The notes beneath the pieces are model-generated. The model was not told the origin of the DNA, did not search any database, and saw only the letters and a list, made by a program, of their open reading frames with translations. A stretch of 64,000 nucleotides of DNA from Volutella citrinella (Eukaryota; Ascomycota; Sordariomycetes; Hypocreales; Nectriaceae). The DNA is taken from positions 248,001-312,000 of the forward strand of contig JAWZSP010000003.1 of assembly GCA_034401135.1 (NCBI GenBank), given 5' to 3'. Below, piece by piece: positions 43,663 through 55,986 of this stretch (positions are counted from its first letter, which is position 1; each line of letters starts with the position of its first letter). The translations under genes and the position numbers were made by a program.

Positions 43663-45265
43663 CTATAATATGGTACACTCGCCCAACGACTCCAACACCT
43701 TGACATCATCATCACGGATGCCCTTCTCCGTCATCTGCAGCCCCGTTCCCTGCTCAAACCTATAATCCTGCTCCATCCGCTCAAACACGCCCCTCATCGT
43801 CGCCCCGTTATGAAAAAAATCTGGGCCGTCAAAGTCCCTCTGGTAGTCGCGCATAAACGGCTCGGCCTCTGGGAATGCGCCCTCCGCGGCAGCCGCCCAC
43901 ATGGTCGTCAGCGTGAGCACGACCGGGTACGAGGCCACGGGGCGGTACTTGTCGCACTCGCGGGCCAGCACGATGCCCTCGTCGCGGAGCTGCTGCGCCT
44001 CGACCGCCAGGCTCGGGTCGTCGGCCTCGTAGATGGATAGAAGACGATTGAGCAGCGTGCAGATGGAGAGGTATATGGCAAAGTTGAGGGCGTAGAGGGC
44101 GGCGAAACGGGATGCGATGAGCAGCGCGACGGCTGAGCCGGGCTGTGAGGCTGCCTCGCGAGAAGCATGGTCGAATCTCCGACGCAGGGCCTCGAATAGC
44201 GTCTTGTTGTCCACCCGCATGATGTCGTAGGTGCAGCGGATCTGGTAGATGTGCTTGGCTGGCGACTGGACGTAGTAGGCAATGTCACCAAACTCCTGGG
44301 GCATCAAGACCATGATGTCGCGGCCCGCGGCCGTGAAGTTTGGCCGAAAGTTGCCGCGGTCTGTCACCAGTGTCCAGAACCAGTCCCCGAACTGGATGTT
44401 GTGGTTCCAGAAGCTCTCCGTTATCTGCCGGCACGGTCAGCAAAGGGTATCGGCAGATGATGCCGCGGATGTGGACGTACCACTATGGAGAGGATGCCCT
44501 GGATCAAGCCGGAGTCGTACTCGGCAATGACATGCTCCCGCGCATAGGCATCCCGCAGCAGATGGAGCAGCATCTCGCCGTGTCTTGCCGGGCTCGGACT
44601 CGGCCCGCCAATAAGTTCCTACCTCCCATCAGCACATCGAATTGCACCGGCCGCAGTACACGCCACACCAGAGCCTACCTTGCATATCTGGGCGAGGATA
44701 ATGGCCCGCAGGTTATCCGCCGTGCACGCCGCCTCCCTATCCTCGAGCGACGTCCGCAGCAGCCGCAGGGCGCGCACGTAGCTGTCGAGAGCGCGCGGGC
44801 GGGACGACGGGTCGTGCAGCGTCTTGAATGCGCCCACAAAGGACTCGATGCCGGCGTCAAGAACGGGGCTGGCGCCGTAGCGGCGCGGAAAGTCGCGGAC
44901 CATGAAGCCGAAGAAGTTGACATCGTAGCGCGGGTCCTTGACCTTGATGAGGCTGACGAGCTCGCTGGTGGTGAGCGTGGCCTCATTGCCGGGCGGTAGC
45001 ATCAGCGGAGGCGTTGGCGTCGTCGAGGCCCCCGACCGGCTCATCTCGACCGGTCTGAAGTGGAACCGCTTGATGCCGCTGCCGATGCACGGGACCTTGA
45101 GGCGGGTGCATCTCCCGCACGACGGCTTTGCCTCGTCGCACTGGACACTGATGAGCCGAGTGCCGTGACGTGGTGTGTCGTCGGGGTGCGGAGGCCAGTC
45201 TCACTCACCTTTTTCTTCTGCTTACGGCACGCCTCGCATCGTTTTGACGTCGGCACGCCCGGCAT
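43663..45265 (-). CDS. Zn2Cys6 transcription factor
   Basis: Exons 45265-45209, 45140-44679, 44618-44481 and 44424-43663, all joined in phase 0, give 472 residues. The zinc cluster is split by intron 1: CEACRKQKKK in exon 1, CDEAKPSCGRCTRLKVPC in exon 2, completing the six-cysteine pattern. The remainder is the helical domain typical of Fungal_trans_2 regulators (LDSYVRALRLLRTSLEDREA, ELIGGPSPSPARHGEMLLHL, VALLIASRFAALYALNFAIY). Its start faces that of another Zn2Cys6 gene at 46829. Targets are unknown. Confidence 0.92.
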
Positions 45266-46828
45266 CCTAACTCTAGCAGTGGCGGGGATTTAATTGGCAG
45301 GTTAATTGGTTCTAGATTGGCAATTGCGCGTATCAATCTTTGCTCAGAGGTGGGTGAGAAGTTGAAGATTTCGATGGTGATGGTATTGACAGCCAGCCGA
45401 GGTGTCATTATTATTAATTATTTCCCATCCGCAGCCCAGCCCCAGCTCGATGCGTGGCGGAGCGGCAGAGCGTGTGCACCTGGGTCTGGGGCACCCCAAG
45501 CAGCCTGCTCCAAAGTGCTTCCGCTGCAATGCAGGGGCTGCACCCATGTCAACAGCGAACCTCGCCCCAAAATGGCCTCATATTTCCGCCCGACCTGCCT
45601 CAAGCAGCACCATCGTCGCAGCTCGGGGCTCGCGACTCGCGACTCGGGATTCGGCGACCTGGGGAGATGGGGCGCCCGATCCATAGGGCTGAATCGAGTG
45701 TGTAGACTAATACCGCAGCCCTATTCCCCGGGTTTGTTTCAATCATCTGCCGATGCCACGAGCCTCCGCTACGCTGACGGTCCATGGATGGAATAGAACG
45801 TGGGTGCCTGAAACGGGGCATGTCATGTTGCAGCACTAGTCCACCTGTTGCCGCTGCTACGGCTGACGGATGCTGCTGCTGACGATAATGATGACAGGCT
45901 GGTGATGCATCTGATGATGCTGATGCTGATGCCACCTCCCCTTGCCCTGCCGTGCAATCAGTCAACTAAGTTACGATGAATGGGAGCCGTGAGGAGGCGA
46001 CAATGACTTGTAGGTTGTAGTCGCAGTCGTGAAGCACCTCGGGGCTGAGCTGGGAGCCGCACTGCGAATCTCAAGCATGCATCTCCCTGGCCACTACCTA
46101 TGATTTCCAAGCTACAGCATCCATATTCCACCAGCCCCCCATACATAAATGCGCGTTTGGAACTTTGGACTTTTGTCATGTGGTCGTTTCGCCCTCCCCG
46201 GCTGTGCAGTCCTTGTCGTCCCAAAGCGGAAAAGGCAGCCCGGGCCCGATCCGACGCGCCAATCCCGGACACGCCTCAGCTAGCAGTCAGCTGTTGACAT
46301 GCTGTTTGAAGTATTGCGTTGCCAATGCGAGGCGGCAGCTAGACGAGATGGCATACGAGATGGCATATTTGAAGACGTAATAAGGCAGTCGGCTAAGAAG
46401 AATCCGCTTGTACCTCCAACTGTCCGTTCCGCATTGACATCCATGGCTCATCCGATCCCATCTCATGGATCTCCCTGTACTGGGGCATCTTGCGTCCCTG
46501 GACCTGGCAGGTTGTAGCATGCATCATCATCGCATCGACACCGTCTCTGCCGCAACTCGAGCATCACGAGCCCATCCAGCTTCTGCACCAAGCCCGAGAT
46601 GCCAGCGCTGACAATCGCAGTCGCAACAGATTCAGCAGATTCAACAGATAGAGCCACCGATTTTCCGTCCCCACCCTTATCGACGCGGAATTCCGCCTTG
46701 TCCCCCCATGCCGCTACTTGAAGGCTATTTTCCGGCGCCCTGTCCCACCAGACTCACCCCCGCACCGCCTTGCATCACGGATTCCGCATCTCGTCTCATC
46801 GCCCACGGCCGCCGTCTTCATTTCCGGC
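45266..46828. other. 1.56 kb bidirectional upstream region of two regulators
   Basis: Lies between divergent Zn2Cys6 genes. It contains small direct repeats (CGCGACTCG near 45645, CGAGATGGCATA twice near 46342-46365, GATGCTGATGCTGATGC near 45917) and many short frames of no apparent meaning. No gene called. Confidence 0.5.
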
Positions 46829-49123
46829 ATGGACAAGCCTCGCAGAACCCGAGAATCTCGCCTGCGCCGCTCCTGCGAGCGCTGTCGGTGCGTATACCGG
46901 GCACGGGCCTTGATTCCGGCCTGCGACGTCCGTTCTTGTGCTCACTCGCCCGCAGCCAGAAGAAGACAAAGTGCCCTGCCGAGAAGCCCATCTGCTCCTT
47001 TTGTCGCCGGCTGAACCAGACTTGTGTCTACCTGCCGCGGAATCCACTGAATCGAGAAAACGGAAATGCTTCTGCAGTCCGGTAAGCTTGTCCAGATATC
47101 TGTCGCCATCTTATCCAGTGCGCTGACAGGCATAGGAAACCCGGCAATGGGGCAAGCAAGGATGCCCAGCCCGCTCGCAGCAGCCCCTTGCAGGCTGTGT
47201 ACGTTGACATCATGTAAATTCTTCCTCTCTTTGCTGCTTACTGACATCTGTAACAGTTCGAATGCAGCAGACGTAGTCGTTTCAGCCCTGCCCAGAGACG
47301 ACAAGGCTCCGTCCACCGACGAGACAGTCCTGGTCGGCGCCCGTGAAGTAGTCGCTTATCCAGACCTCGCTGCGTGGTTAGTATCCCAGAATTACCCATA
47401 CGGAACTGATTCTAATTCATCATAGGTCACCGGCCAATCCAGAGCCTCCATCAGAATTTCTCGACGAGCTCGTGCAGGTGTATCGTTCCAGAATCTACTT
47501 TCAGCCGTTGCCATTGTTCGACCCGGACGAACTGCGTGGTCAGATAGAGACCTTCCCGCACTATCTACGCTGGAGTCTCCTCGCTTTGGTTCTACGCTTC
47601 CACACATCGTCCTTCTTCTACGGCAGGGAGGCCAAGGCAATCGAATACTACTCCACCTCGGCGCGGAGCATCGCTCTGGATCTCGCAGCCGAAGGGATTG
47701 CGAGGCTGGATGTGTTGCAAGCACTCTGCCTTTTGTCATTATGCGAGATAATAGGTATGTATCATATAGTATCGCTGCAAAAACTAACAATGAAGGCTAA
47801 CAGAAACAGCTTCCAAGCCGCTCCGTGCGTGGATGACCATCGGGAGTGTGGCTAGACTACAGGCCTCGCGCTTGCTGGCACTGGGCGACCAAACCGCCGA
47901 CAGCGCCAGTAGACGATGCCATTGGAGCATCTTCACTCTGGAGACTTCCTTTTCGCCATCATTTTCCATACTGAGGGCAGCTTCAAACGCTCCTCCATAT
48001 CCCGACAGTGCCCCCCAGCCAGAACCCCTAGAAGAACTGCGCAACCAGAAGAGCTATTGCGAAGGCCTGACCAACGCCTATGAACGCAACCATCAGGAGA
48101 AGGGCATCAACGCCGCCTCACTGCACTCGGTGGCTCTCTGGGGTGAAGTGACGGCGTACCTGACAGACATCCGCAGCGGCGTCGTGGACCACCCGTGGCA
48201 GGTCACGTCGCGATACAACCAGCTCACGTCCAAGGTGTACGAGCTCGACGACATCACCACGGCGGGCCACCTAGTGCGCAACTCGCTGTTCCCGGACCGC
48301 ACGCCGGCCGACGTCAGCGGCAACCGCGAGTACTGGACGCCGTGGATACTGATGCAGCTGGCTTTCCACTCGGCCCAGGCCACCATGAACAACCCGTTTG
48401 TACAGCTCGTCGCGCTGCGCATGTCCGACGGCGTCTCCCAGCCGCGTTCCTTTCTGCAGAAGACGGTCGACCAGGCCCTCTTCCACTCCGAGTGGGTGTT
48501 CCGGATGCTGCAGATTTGCGAGGACCTCGAGTTCCAGATCGACGATCCGCTGATCGGACAGATGGTTGCGTCGACTGTCATCATCCCCTGGCTCTTCCAG
48601 TTTGCGCGCGACCGCAAAGTGTCGCAAAGGTCGAAGAACAACCTCGCTGCGTGTGAGAAGCTGCTGGCTCATCTCGCGCAGACTTGGCCGCACATTGGCA
48701 CAAAGGTACGCCGGGCCCCTTTTACGTCTAGCCCCTTCCCGTGTTGTACAGCCGCGCTGACAGTCACAGCTCGACATCCTCCGAAACCTGCAGTCCAAGG
48801 TTGATGAGAAGCTACAGGAGAGCGACCCGAAGGATTCCATGATCAGATTCGACCCGGAGATGATGTGGAAGCTGCTCGACGCCGACATCTCGCAGCAGCC
48901 GAGGGCAGATATCGCCGATGGAGGCACCCAGCCGAGCCCGGATGCCGATACCACAATCCAGGTCACGACAAAGTTCATCCACCACTTTGCAGACGAGGAT
49001 GACGCGCCAGACTTGAGCGCCGTTGTTGACCCGGGGGGGCTGAATGGCATGTACATGGAGCCTCTCTTTGATGCCTACTTTTCGGATCCCATGTTGGGAG
49101 ACTTTCCATGGCTTTCGACATAA
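46829..49123 (+). CDS. Zn2Cys6 transcription factor, long form
   Basis: Seven exons, 46829-46887, 46956-47081, 47136-47213, 47257-47376, 47426-47754, 47804-48705 and 48770-49123, keep one frame for 655 residues. The zinc cluster is formed across intron 1: SCERCRQKKTKCPAEKPICS then FCRRLNQTC. An acidic/Ser linker is followed by the Fungal_trans-type middle region (PLPLFDPDELRGQIETFPHY onward, RAWMTIGSVARLQASRLLAL, FHSEWVFRMLQICEDLEFQI) and an acidic C-terminus (HHFADEDDAPDLSAVVDP, FPWLST) that could be an activation domain. Exon 4 uses an unusual GTTAGT donor. It is divergent from the regulator at 45265. Confidence 0.9.
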
Positions 49124-49343
49124 GCCATTTGAAAAGGCCAAATGACGAAGCCTTTATCTATCATTTGCCCTTTTTTGTGAACCATTTCTTTTTACTCTAT
49201 TTAATGTCGTCTAGGAGGCTGCTGATGCACGGCCTTTAATTTCATCCGCTTTCCAAAACGCCAGTATCCAAACGGTTTCATAACCTATTCCCGCGTTTCC
49301 CCCCCATATTAACTTTATCCAAGCCCATGAAGAAGCCCCATAA

Positions 49344-50864
49344 TCAGGTAGTGGTAGTAAAGTCGACAAAGGATCCGACCAGAAGCCCTCGTCCAATGTA
49401 GTAGCACACGCCGGCCAGGACAATGATGCCGAGAAAGAGACATGCCAGCGCCTGGGCTCCGAGGCTCTCGAGCAGGATTCCGCTAACGGGGATAGAAAGC
49501 AGCAATGTAAAGGCGACTGCAAAGTTTGCAGAGCCTGATCAGGTTAGCAATCGCCGCGAGGCATGTTGCAGGGATACTTACCATAGAATCGGGCATAGTC
49601 ATTGGGGTCGCACGTCTTGCCAGTACATACTAACCCATGTTAGCTGCTAGAATTAGAAACGACTGGCATCATGCCTTACCTGGAGACAGCGCATAGAAAG
49701 ATCCAGAACAGAATCCCCAGAGAGCTGAAAAGGTATAGAGCAGCGGTGCTGAGCTAGTGGCAAAGGGGATGAAGAGGGAGGCAAACAGCACGACGGTAAG
49801 CGCCAGAACGGCCAACATGGAGTTCAGGGGCCCAAATCGATCTCCCGCAAACCCAGTGGCCAGTCGACCAACGCAGGACGCAGCGCCCAGGATGGAGAGA
49901 AGTGTGAAGCCGTCTTCAGGGGAGAAGCCGGCACCGCTCGACATTGTGGGCAGCAGACCTCCAATACCAAAGACGACGAACTCGACGAGACAGGCACCAG
50001 ACGCAACGAAGAGGAACGCTGGGGACTTGAAGGCTGAAAGGTCCAGACGCGCACCCTTTGCGGCCTTGTTAACCGTGACCAGCCGTGGGTAGGGGAGGTA
50101 GCAGACGACGCCGAGGGAGGTAATGATGCCGATGACGAGTGCCACAAGCCTCATGGACCAGGCCCACCCCAAAGTCTTGAAGGTCGAGCGGAGCATGATG
50201 GGGAAGATGATGGACCCAATCGACGTGCCCATGACCGCGACACCGACAGCCAGCCCACGCCGCCGAACAAAGAGCCTTCCGGCGACTCCAATAGCCATGA
50301 CAGCGTCTATTCCCGTGCCAACGCTGCCAAAAACGCCAAAGCAGAGCATGAACTGCCAGTATGTCTTGCACTCGGCCATGAGGAGGAACGTGGCCGTGGT
50401 GAGGAGGGCGCCGACGGGGCCGAGTACCTGGGGCCCGTACGAGTCGAGCAGCGTGCCGATCTGGAAGTTGAGGATGAGCGCAAGGAACATGTACAGGCCG
50501 CTGATCCAGCCGACGTCGCCGGTCGAGTAGGACTGCAGCTGGTTGCGGCCGAGGTGTGACTGGATGGTGCCGAGGGACGCCATGAAGCCTGGTGGCATTA
50601 GTTGGGGGTGCTCCGAGGTCCGTGATGTTGTGACGGAGGCCTACCGAATGATGGGATCAGGAACAAGAGCGATCCCAGGACGCAGAGCCATGCGCGGGGG
50701 TCGCTCTCAATGTCTCGGGAGCTTGAGGGTGCATTCTGGGCCTCGTTGTCAGTGGGCGTCGACGACACGGACGCGGAGCGCTCCTCGACGGCAACCGCTG
50801 GTACGTGTTTGGCCAGGTCCGTGACGGAGCTAGCTGTCAAGATGTTCTTCTCGGTGACAGACAT
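49344..50864 (-). CDS. MFS monocarboxylate-type transporter (MCT family)
   Basis: Exons 50864-50645, 50588-49680, 49629-49582 and 49534-49344 give 455 residues. A Ser/Thr/Glu-rich cytosolic N-terminus of about 55 residues leads to DPRAWLCVLGSLLFLIPSFG, the usual start of fungal monocarboxylate porter homologues (MCH family), and FMASLGTIQSHLGRNQLQSY after span 1. Other marks are RRGLAVGVAVMGTSIGSIIF and GAASCVGRLATGFAGDRFGP, the cytosolic loop motif between spans in the second half. Twelve spans are expected. It probably moves a small carboxylate or riboflavin-like solute across the plasma membrane; MCH homologues are known for riboflavin uptake, so the substrate is open. Confidence 0.9.
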
Positions 50865-52599
50865 GTCTGTTGCGAATCACTCAATCGTATTGTCCAATAC
50901 CAGGTGTCCCACGGCCTACGCCGACAGATATATACTCTCTCCCCTCGCGACATGTTTCCCGTCCATCTGAATTCCGTGCCCACAGCGAACCCCATCGCGA
51001 CAGCAACAATACAACAATATGGAACCCATGAACCCACGTTGTTTGCTCTTCGTGCGCCAAAGACGAGGGCCACGAGCGAGCGCTAGTCAATTTGTGGTGG
51101 TGGGTGACCCATTGGCAGAGCCGCCACTACCCGTCCGCCGGAATAGTTTCACGTATTTTTTTCACACGCGCGATTCTCCATGGCCAGAAGCCGAGTCAAG
51201 GACCCAACAAGGCCCATTAGGTCCCGCCCCTCGTGGAGAAACCAGTGGCCACGCCCAGGGCCTCTCGTTTAAGCTTCTCCCTCGAACCACTTTATTTGTC
51301 CTGTGGGCAGCAGAACCGAATGCTCTCCTTCTAGCTGCCCGTTTTGAGCCATGGAGCTGCCTTAAGCTTCCCGATTGGGACGACGCTCTCCGACATCGTG
51401 ACATACTGAGAATCAGAACCCTGATGAATTGTTCTAGGTGACTCCTTCCGCTCCGATGACGAACAACTCCACGGAGATGACCAAATCTAGACTCATCCGG
51501 GTTTCCGTGGTTGCACATTTCTGCAAATATCCGCATGCATTGTGTCATTGACGCCGCAAGGGCGCGCAATCAGAGACCGGTTTGGCATACCGTTGACCAA
51601 CACGAACGAGGCCCGGCGATAAGCATGACATCCATATCAAGGGTGAGCTTCTAAGCCGTTACTAGCCATGCCGGCAGCTTTGATCCGTCGTAGCTGGTGA
51701 CCAGCGGGCGGTTGGTCAAGATGCCGGTGCCGTGCCGGGATGCCGGTTCCAGGTCCGAGTCGAATGCTCTCCCGCTCGTGATGACGAGTAATTGACTCGC
51801 GGCAGCCAGATAGAAAGGAGCCACGTCCATGATTATCAGTTCATAACGCGCGGCGCATCCGTCGCGAAGGCTCAAACCGTGCATCCACCTCTTAACAAGA
51901 GTCAGTTGAAGGGGCCACTCCAATATGCTGAAAGCCTTTGATGCTTCTTCCCAATGTAGCGCCGCGATCTTGATCAAGTTGCCACAACATGCATCAACCA
52001 TACAACCGGATCTTTACTGATCCAGTTCCAGATTGGCAGCAAAATTCGGAGCAGACAAACCGCAGTCAAAGGATTTATGCTTCGCCTACAGGCTGCCCGC
52101 TTCTCACGATTCGCACAGCCACCAGGAACCGGTCAGCGAACAAAGATCCAAAGGCCAGGGCCATTCCTCTGCCCGACATGCGCCCATTGACACAAAAATA
52201 CTGGTATCAGCCTCGAAAAGCGGTCGTGATATCTATATACTTGGTATCCGTGATCCATTGTTGCCCCAAAGTCCCTGCACATAGTCGAAATGACCTCCTG
52301 ACGCTGAGCATGCACTAATTCCTACCGCCACCATGGACTGAGCCCCAGGCAATTTCCTCTCATACCTCCAGCGCTCTCATTCTCAGCCAGCACACGTCGG
52401 GCGATCTGTTTCAACTTTTGCAACTGGGCTTCGCATCAGACCTAGCCCGGCCAGAATTGCTGATATTGGACTAGCTAGATTAGCCTGCAAACCGTCCATA
52501 ACAACAGCATCACTCCCACCCTTGTTACGGGATTCTCTAGCCTCTTCCACAAGACTCTAGGTTACTGGCACTTTAGCTTGATTTCAAGGCTTCAGCAAT
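50865..52599. other. gene-poor region, one weak candidate frame
   Basis: 1.7 kb without a clear gene. A minus-strand ATG frame at 51651-52001 (116 codons) has a balanced amino-acid content but no recognisable domain; a plus-strand frame at 51019-51441 is Arg/Pro/Leu-rich and looks like chance. Confidence 0.45.
51651..52001 (-). CDS. hypothetical protein, weak candidate
   Basis: A 116-codon frame starting with ATG. Its composition is protein-like (for example LHWEEASKAFSILEWPLQLT, ELIIMDVAPFYLAAASQLLV), unlike the Arg/Pro-rich shadow frames nearby. No signal peptide, domain or splice partner seen. It might be a relic of a longer gene. Low confidence. Confidence 0.25.
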   Translation of the reverse strand: MVDACCGNLIKIAALHWEEASKAFSILEWPLQLTLVKRWMHGLSLRDGCAARYELIIMDVAPFYLAAASQLLVITSGRAFDSDLEPASRHGTGILTNRPLVTSYDGSKLPAWLVTA

Positions 52600-53060
52600 A
52601 TGGTGCAATTGGCGAGTCTCGCACTCACCATTGCCGCTATGGTACAGCTAACAGAAGCCCTACCTCTTGGTTGGTCTGCCCCATATCCTTCTTCTTCTTC
52701 TTTTCCTTACAAAGTCATTTTGGCTAACATTGCTATACAGATGAACAAGGTGCCAAAGATTTCACATGTTATGAAATGCCAGCCGAGAAATATGCACCTG
52801 TACGTCGTCCCTGTTTTCTGCCTCTTCCTATTTGCTAATGATGTAGATTGGCCATGTCAAATGATGCTTGACGTACCTCCTTCTCAAGAACGAACAGCCA
52901 TGCACTGCTCCTACCAACAGCCCCATGTCGAAGGAAAACGAAGTTTGCACACATGGCGGCGCCAAAGTACAACTCTTTACGGCTAGGGGAGAAACCACGT
53001 CTTGGTGGTAGGTTACATGCCTTAAAAACACCCCTGCCGGTATTCAAGGTCAAGATGTAC
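52600..53060 (+). pseudogene. small secreted-protein gene, probably disrupted
   Basis: An ATG at 52600 opens a good signal peptide (hydrophobic stretch ending in TEALPL). An intron of about 65 bases (GTTGGT to ACAG at about 52740) and a second short exon to about 52800 with one cysteine follow. After a third candidate junction at 52847 the phase that continues the protein meets an in-frame TGA within a few codons, although the same phase then reads a cysteine-containing, protein-like stretch to about 52995. Either the exon model is wrong or the gene is broken. Family not recognised. Confidence 0.35.
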
Positions 53061-54922
53061 TAACAGGGACCTGCGACTAGTAAACACATTGCCCACAGTG
53101 TTGGCCGTATCTTGAAGGAGTGTAAGTAGTACCTAGGGAGGGTTGGAGGATTTTCGGTGGCTCATGGCAACAGAAATCTTCAAGTCATCGTAACGGGTTC
53201 CTCTGACTAACAAGAAAAGTAGTGCATGTGAGACTTGAATTAATAGCTTAAGACTTGCTTGGCTGTGGCAAAGCATGCCTCTTTTTTGCCTAATAGGGTT
53301 ATTGCAACCAATTAGTCCAACGGCCTCCCAACCCTATAGCGCGTGGTACGCATAACAGTTAGACATGCCAATTCATATAGTGAGAATTTTCCGCTAGCCC
53401 AGCCTTTAGTAGGAGATACTAAAATGCCAGCTTTTGTATCCATCACTCCACGTGGGTTTCGCGGCTTGCGGCCTTTGTTATGCTTTCCCCGGGCACGTCG
53501 ACGATCTCTGGGAAGTAGGTGCCCAGGAGCTTCAAATATGCTGGATCCGATGGCAGCCCTGCTATGACGTACGAGTCTGTGCCAACTACCAAGCATGAGC
53601 TGTGAGCTGCGGCAGCTGCCGTATTGATCCCAGCTTTGCTAGAATCCTTAAGCGCATCAATGTGCTTCTTCCTTCGTGAGCCAACAGTTCGCTCAGCAGT
53701 TTTACTTCTTCTTCGCAGCTCGAAGCAATAGCATTGGCGACCAAATAAAAAAGAGGCGAGTATTTGCTTTGATATATTCGTTTTGTGCTCATCTACCTGA
53801 GTGGGACGAAAAGGTCAATCCTCAGGTGCACCCGCATCATCGCAGTGGCCAGCATTGACAACAGCCTGCCACCACCCTTCTGCACAGTAGAGCTCCTTAT
53901 AGGCTATATCTTATATTTATTATTGATCAACAGAGAACTCACGTGGCAATCCACAGCCATGTGCTTCTAGTAGAATTTATTGAGAATGGCAGGGGCTGGA
54001 AGCGGAACTGAGCCGCAGTGACAAGCAGGGTCCTCGACCTTTCCGAAAGGAGCGAATCTGGATGACCCAGCCAGGCACCACGATCAAGGGGTAAGCTGCG
54101 CCGTTTTCTCTGGTGGAGCGAGTGGGGGCTTTTGATTGCTGATAACCGGGTCTCGGGTCCGAAGCCGGGGAGATCTCCCGCGGAGATCAGCCAACGGCGG
54201 TGCTATACGAAGAGATGTTAGGCTCATGAGGATGCTATAGGCTTGTCAAAAGTGAGTTGCATCGGGGAATGTTGGATTTCCACATTGTGTGGTCCCCAGC
54301 ATGCTTCCAAATCGCTTTGTCAAGTGCTTGCGCCCAGCAAACTGGGGTCGACGGTGGTGTGGTGGATGGGGCCTGGCGCCCGGGATAGCGTGACAATGAC
54401 ATCGTTGCGCTTGGCAAAATCCTACCGCATAGAAATGACGGCATCCAATCTCGGCTGTGGACACAGCTGTCAACTGTCAAGGGGTCCTGGGATCAGGGTC
54501 CAAGAGGGAATGAGGCATGCCCGAACAATTCCCACTCCCGCTCACAAAGGAGGAAATTGTGAGCCGGTCTAGCGTGGACAGGACGCCAGATGGGCGGAAA
54601 CGAAAACCCTTCCGGGCTGGTTAGTGGCATGGGCACGATCCACCAGAGTTGCCAGTGAACGGCACATGCAGCCCGCCAAGTCTCGAGGGCAGCCTTCGCG
54701 CGCGTGAGAGTGAGCGTTGGCCCACGTGCACTTTTCAGCTAGGGGATGGCAGACTTGGCGCCCTGTAGCCCTGCCGATGGTGCCGCGATGGGTGACACGG
54801 CCAGGATATGAAAATAAGGTAGGCCGTGTGGCTTGCTCTCCGCGATCTGCCGCCTGCAAGTTTGTCAGATTTCCCCCATCCGACCCAGGAACGACTCCGA
54901 GGCTCACCTCGACGCGACCGCG
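53061..54922. other. gene-poor region with decayed reading frames
   Basis: Minus-strand frames between about 53310 and 53840 shift register: one register is open from about 53830 to 53445 and reads SSCLVVGTDSYVIAGLPSDP before a TGA, and a second carries on from 53596 to 53312. This looks like a decayed gene or mobile element. The rest (53.9-54.9 kb) shows no gene and includes the promoter of the GPI protein. Confidence 0.4.
53445..53830 (-). pseudogene. relic coding fragment, family unknown
   Basis: Open for about 125 codons without an ATG at its start, with a protein-like end (KKHIDALKDSSKAGINTAAA then LVVGTDSYVIAGLPSDPAYL and LLGTYFPEIVDVPGES) before TGA. I do not recognise the family. Called a relic because it has no start, and reading continues only in a shifted register. 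Confidence 0.35.
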
Positions 54923-55986
54923 ATGCGATCCCTCCAGCTGGCCAGCCTCGTCGTCGCCGGCCTGGCCTCGATGCCAGGCCTGGCCGAAAAGATTGGCCTC
55001 TTCGAGGGCGATGAGTGCGCCGATCCCTCGGGCATGAAGCAGTGCTACGAGTCGGCACAAAACGATTGGACCAGCTGCATCAACGACAACTGCAAGACCC
55101 AGAACGTCGACTGCCAGAACGTGTGCTCATGCCTCAGCGTCGAGAAGCGCATCAACTGCGCCGTCACGCACTGCTGGAATAAGGTCTACAGCTGCGAGTA
55201 CGCCGAAACCGTCTCCGAGATTGGCAACGTGTGCCTCAACCAGACGACCTTTGATGGCATCCCTTTCTTCCCGCCGCCGGACAATGCGCCCGGCTCATGC
55301 TCGTGCAACTTGGGCAGGCTGCTCGTGTCGATCAGCAACGCGACCCAGCAGACGCAAGAGTGCGGCGCCAACGGGCCGACGCTGGCGAAGCAGCTCAAGA
55401 CTAGCGACGAGATCCAGGTCTTTACGCGGGCATGCATCTGCTGCTCACAGAACATCATCTTTTCCAGGTCAGCTTCTCCCGACTCCCCATCTGGAACGAG
55501 GCCAGTCTAACCATGCGCAGCTTCTACGACATCTGCCCCGACACAGAGCCCGTACAGCTCGGCATCAATGAGCTCTACAAGGCGCTGGTGACGGACGGGG
55601 CCAAGTACTCGCAGTGCCGACGCGACATGTCGGCGTTCCCCTGCGTGGACAAGCTCGGATACTCGCCGCCAGGCGGCAACAAGGCGGCCAAGATCTACGC
55701 GTCGGGCGAGTACCCCGAGGACGGCACCAAGACGACGTCCAACCTCGACGGGAAGATCACGGCGCCCGTCAGCGGCGAGGTGTTTACGTGGACGTTCAAG
55801 GACAGGCAGCACGTCGTGACGGTGGCGAGCGCGAGTGCAAAGGCCACAGGGGGCGCGAGCTCAGGGAACAGCAGCGGCGGCAGCAGTAATGAGGGCCAAG
55901 ACGGCGACAAGAAGAATGGCGCGGCGGTCAACGGGTTTGTAGTGATGCTGCTGGCGGCGCCGCTGGTTCTCGCCTTGGCGCTGTAG
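54923..55986 (+). CDS. GPI-anchored cysteine-rich cell-surface protein
   Basis: Exons 54923-55467 and 55521-55986 give 336 residues. Signal peptide MRSLQLASLVVAGLASMPGLA; the ATG at 54923 is chosen because it begins exactly at the signal peptide. The mature part has about 18 cysteines in clusters (CYESAQNDWTSCINDNCKTQ, DCQNVCSCLS, GSCSCNL, ACICC), NxS/T sites, then a Gly/Ser/Asn-rich linker (GASSGNSSGGSSNEGQ) and a hydrophobic tail VNGFVVMLLAAPLVLALAL, the layout of a GPI-anchored wall protein. It is not an evident CFEM domain. Function unknown; wall structure or surface adhesion is inferred from layout only. Confidence 0.87.

Noticed and set aside
51019..51441. 140-codon plus-strand frame
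   Set aside because: Has an ATG but is Arg/Pro/Leu-rich like shadow frames, overlaps an equally long minus-strand frame and carries no domain.
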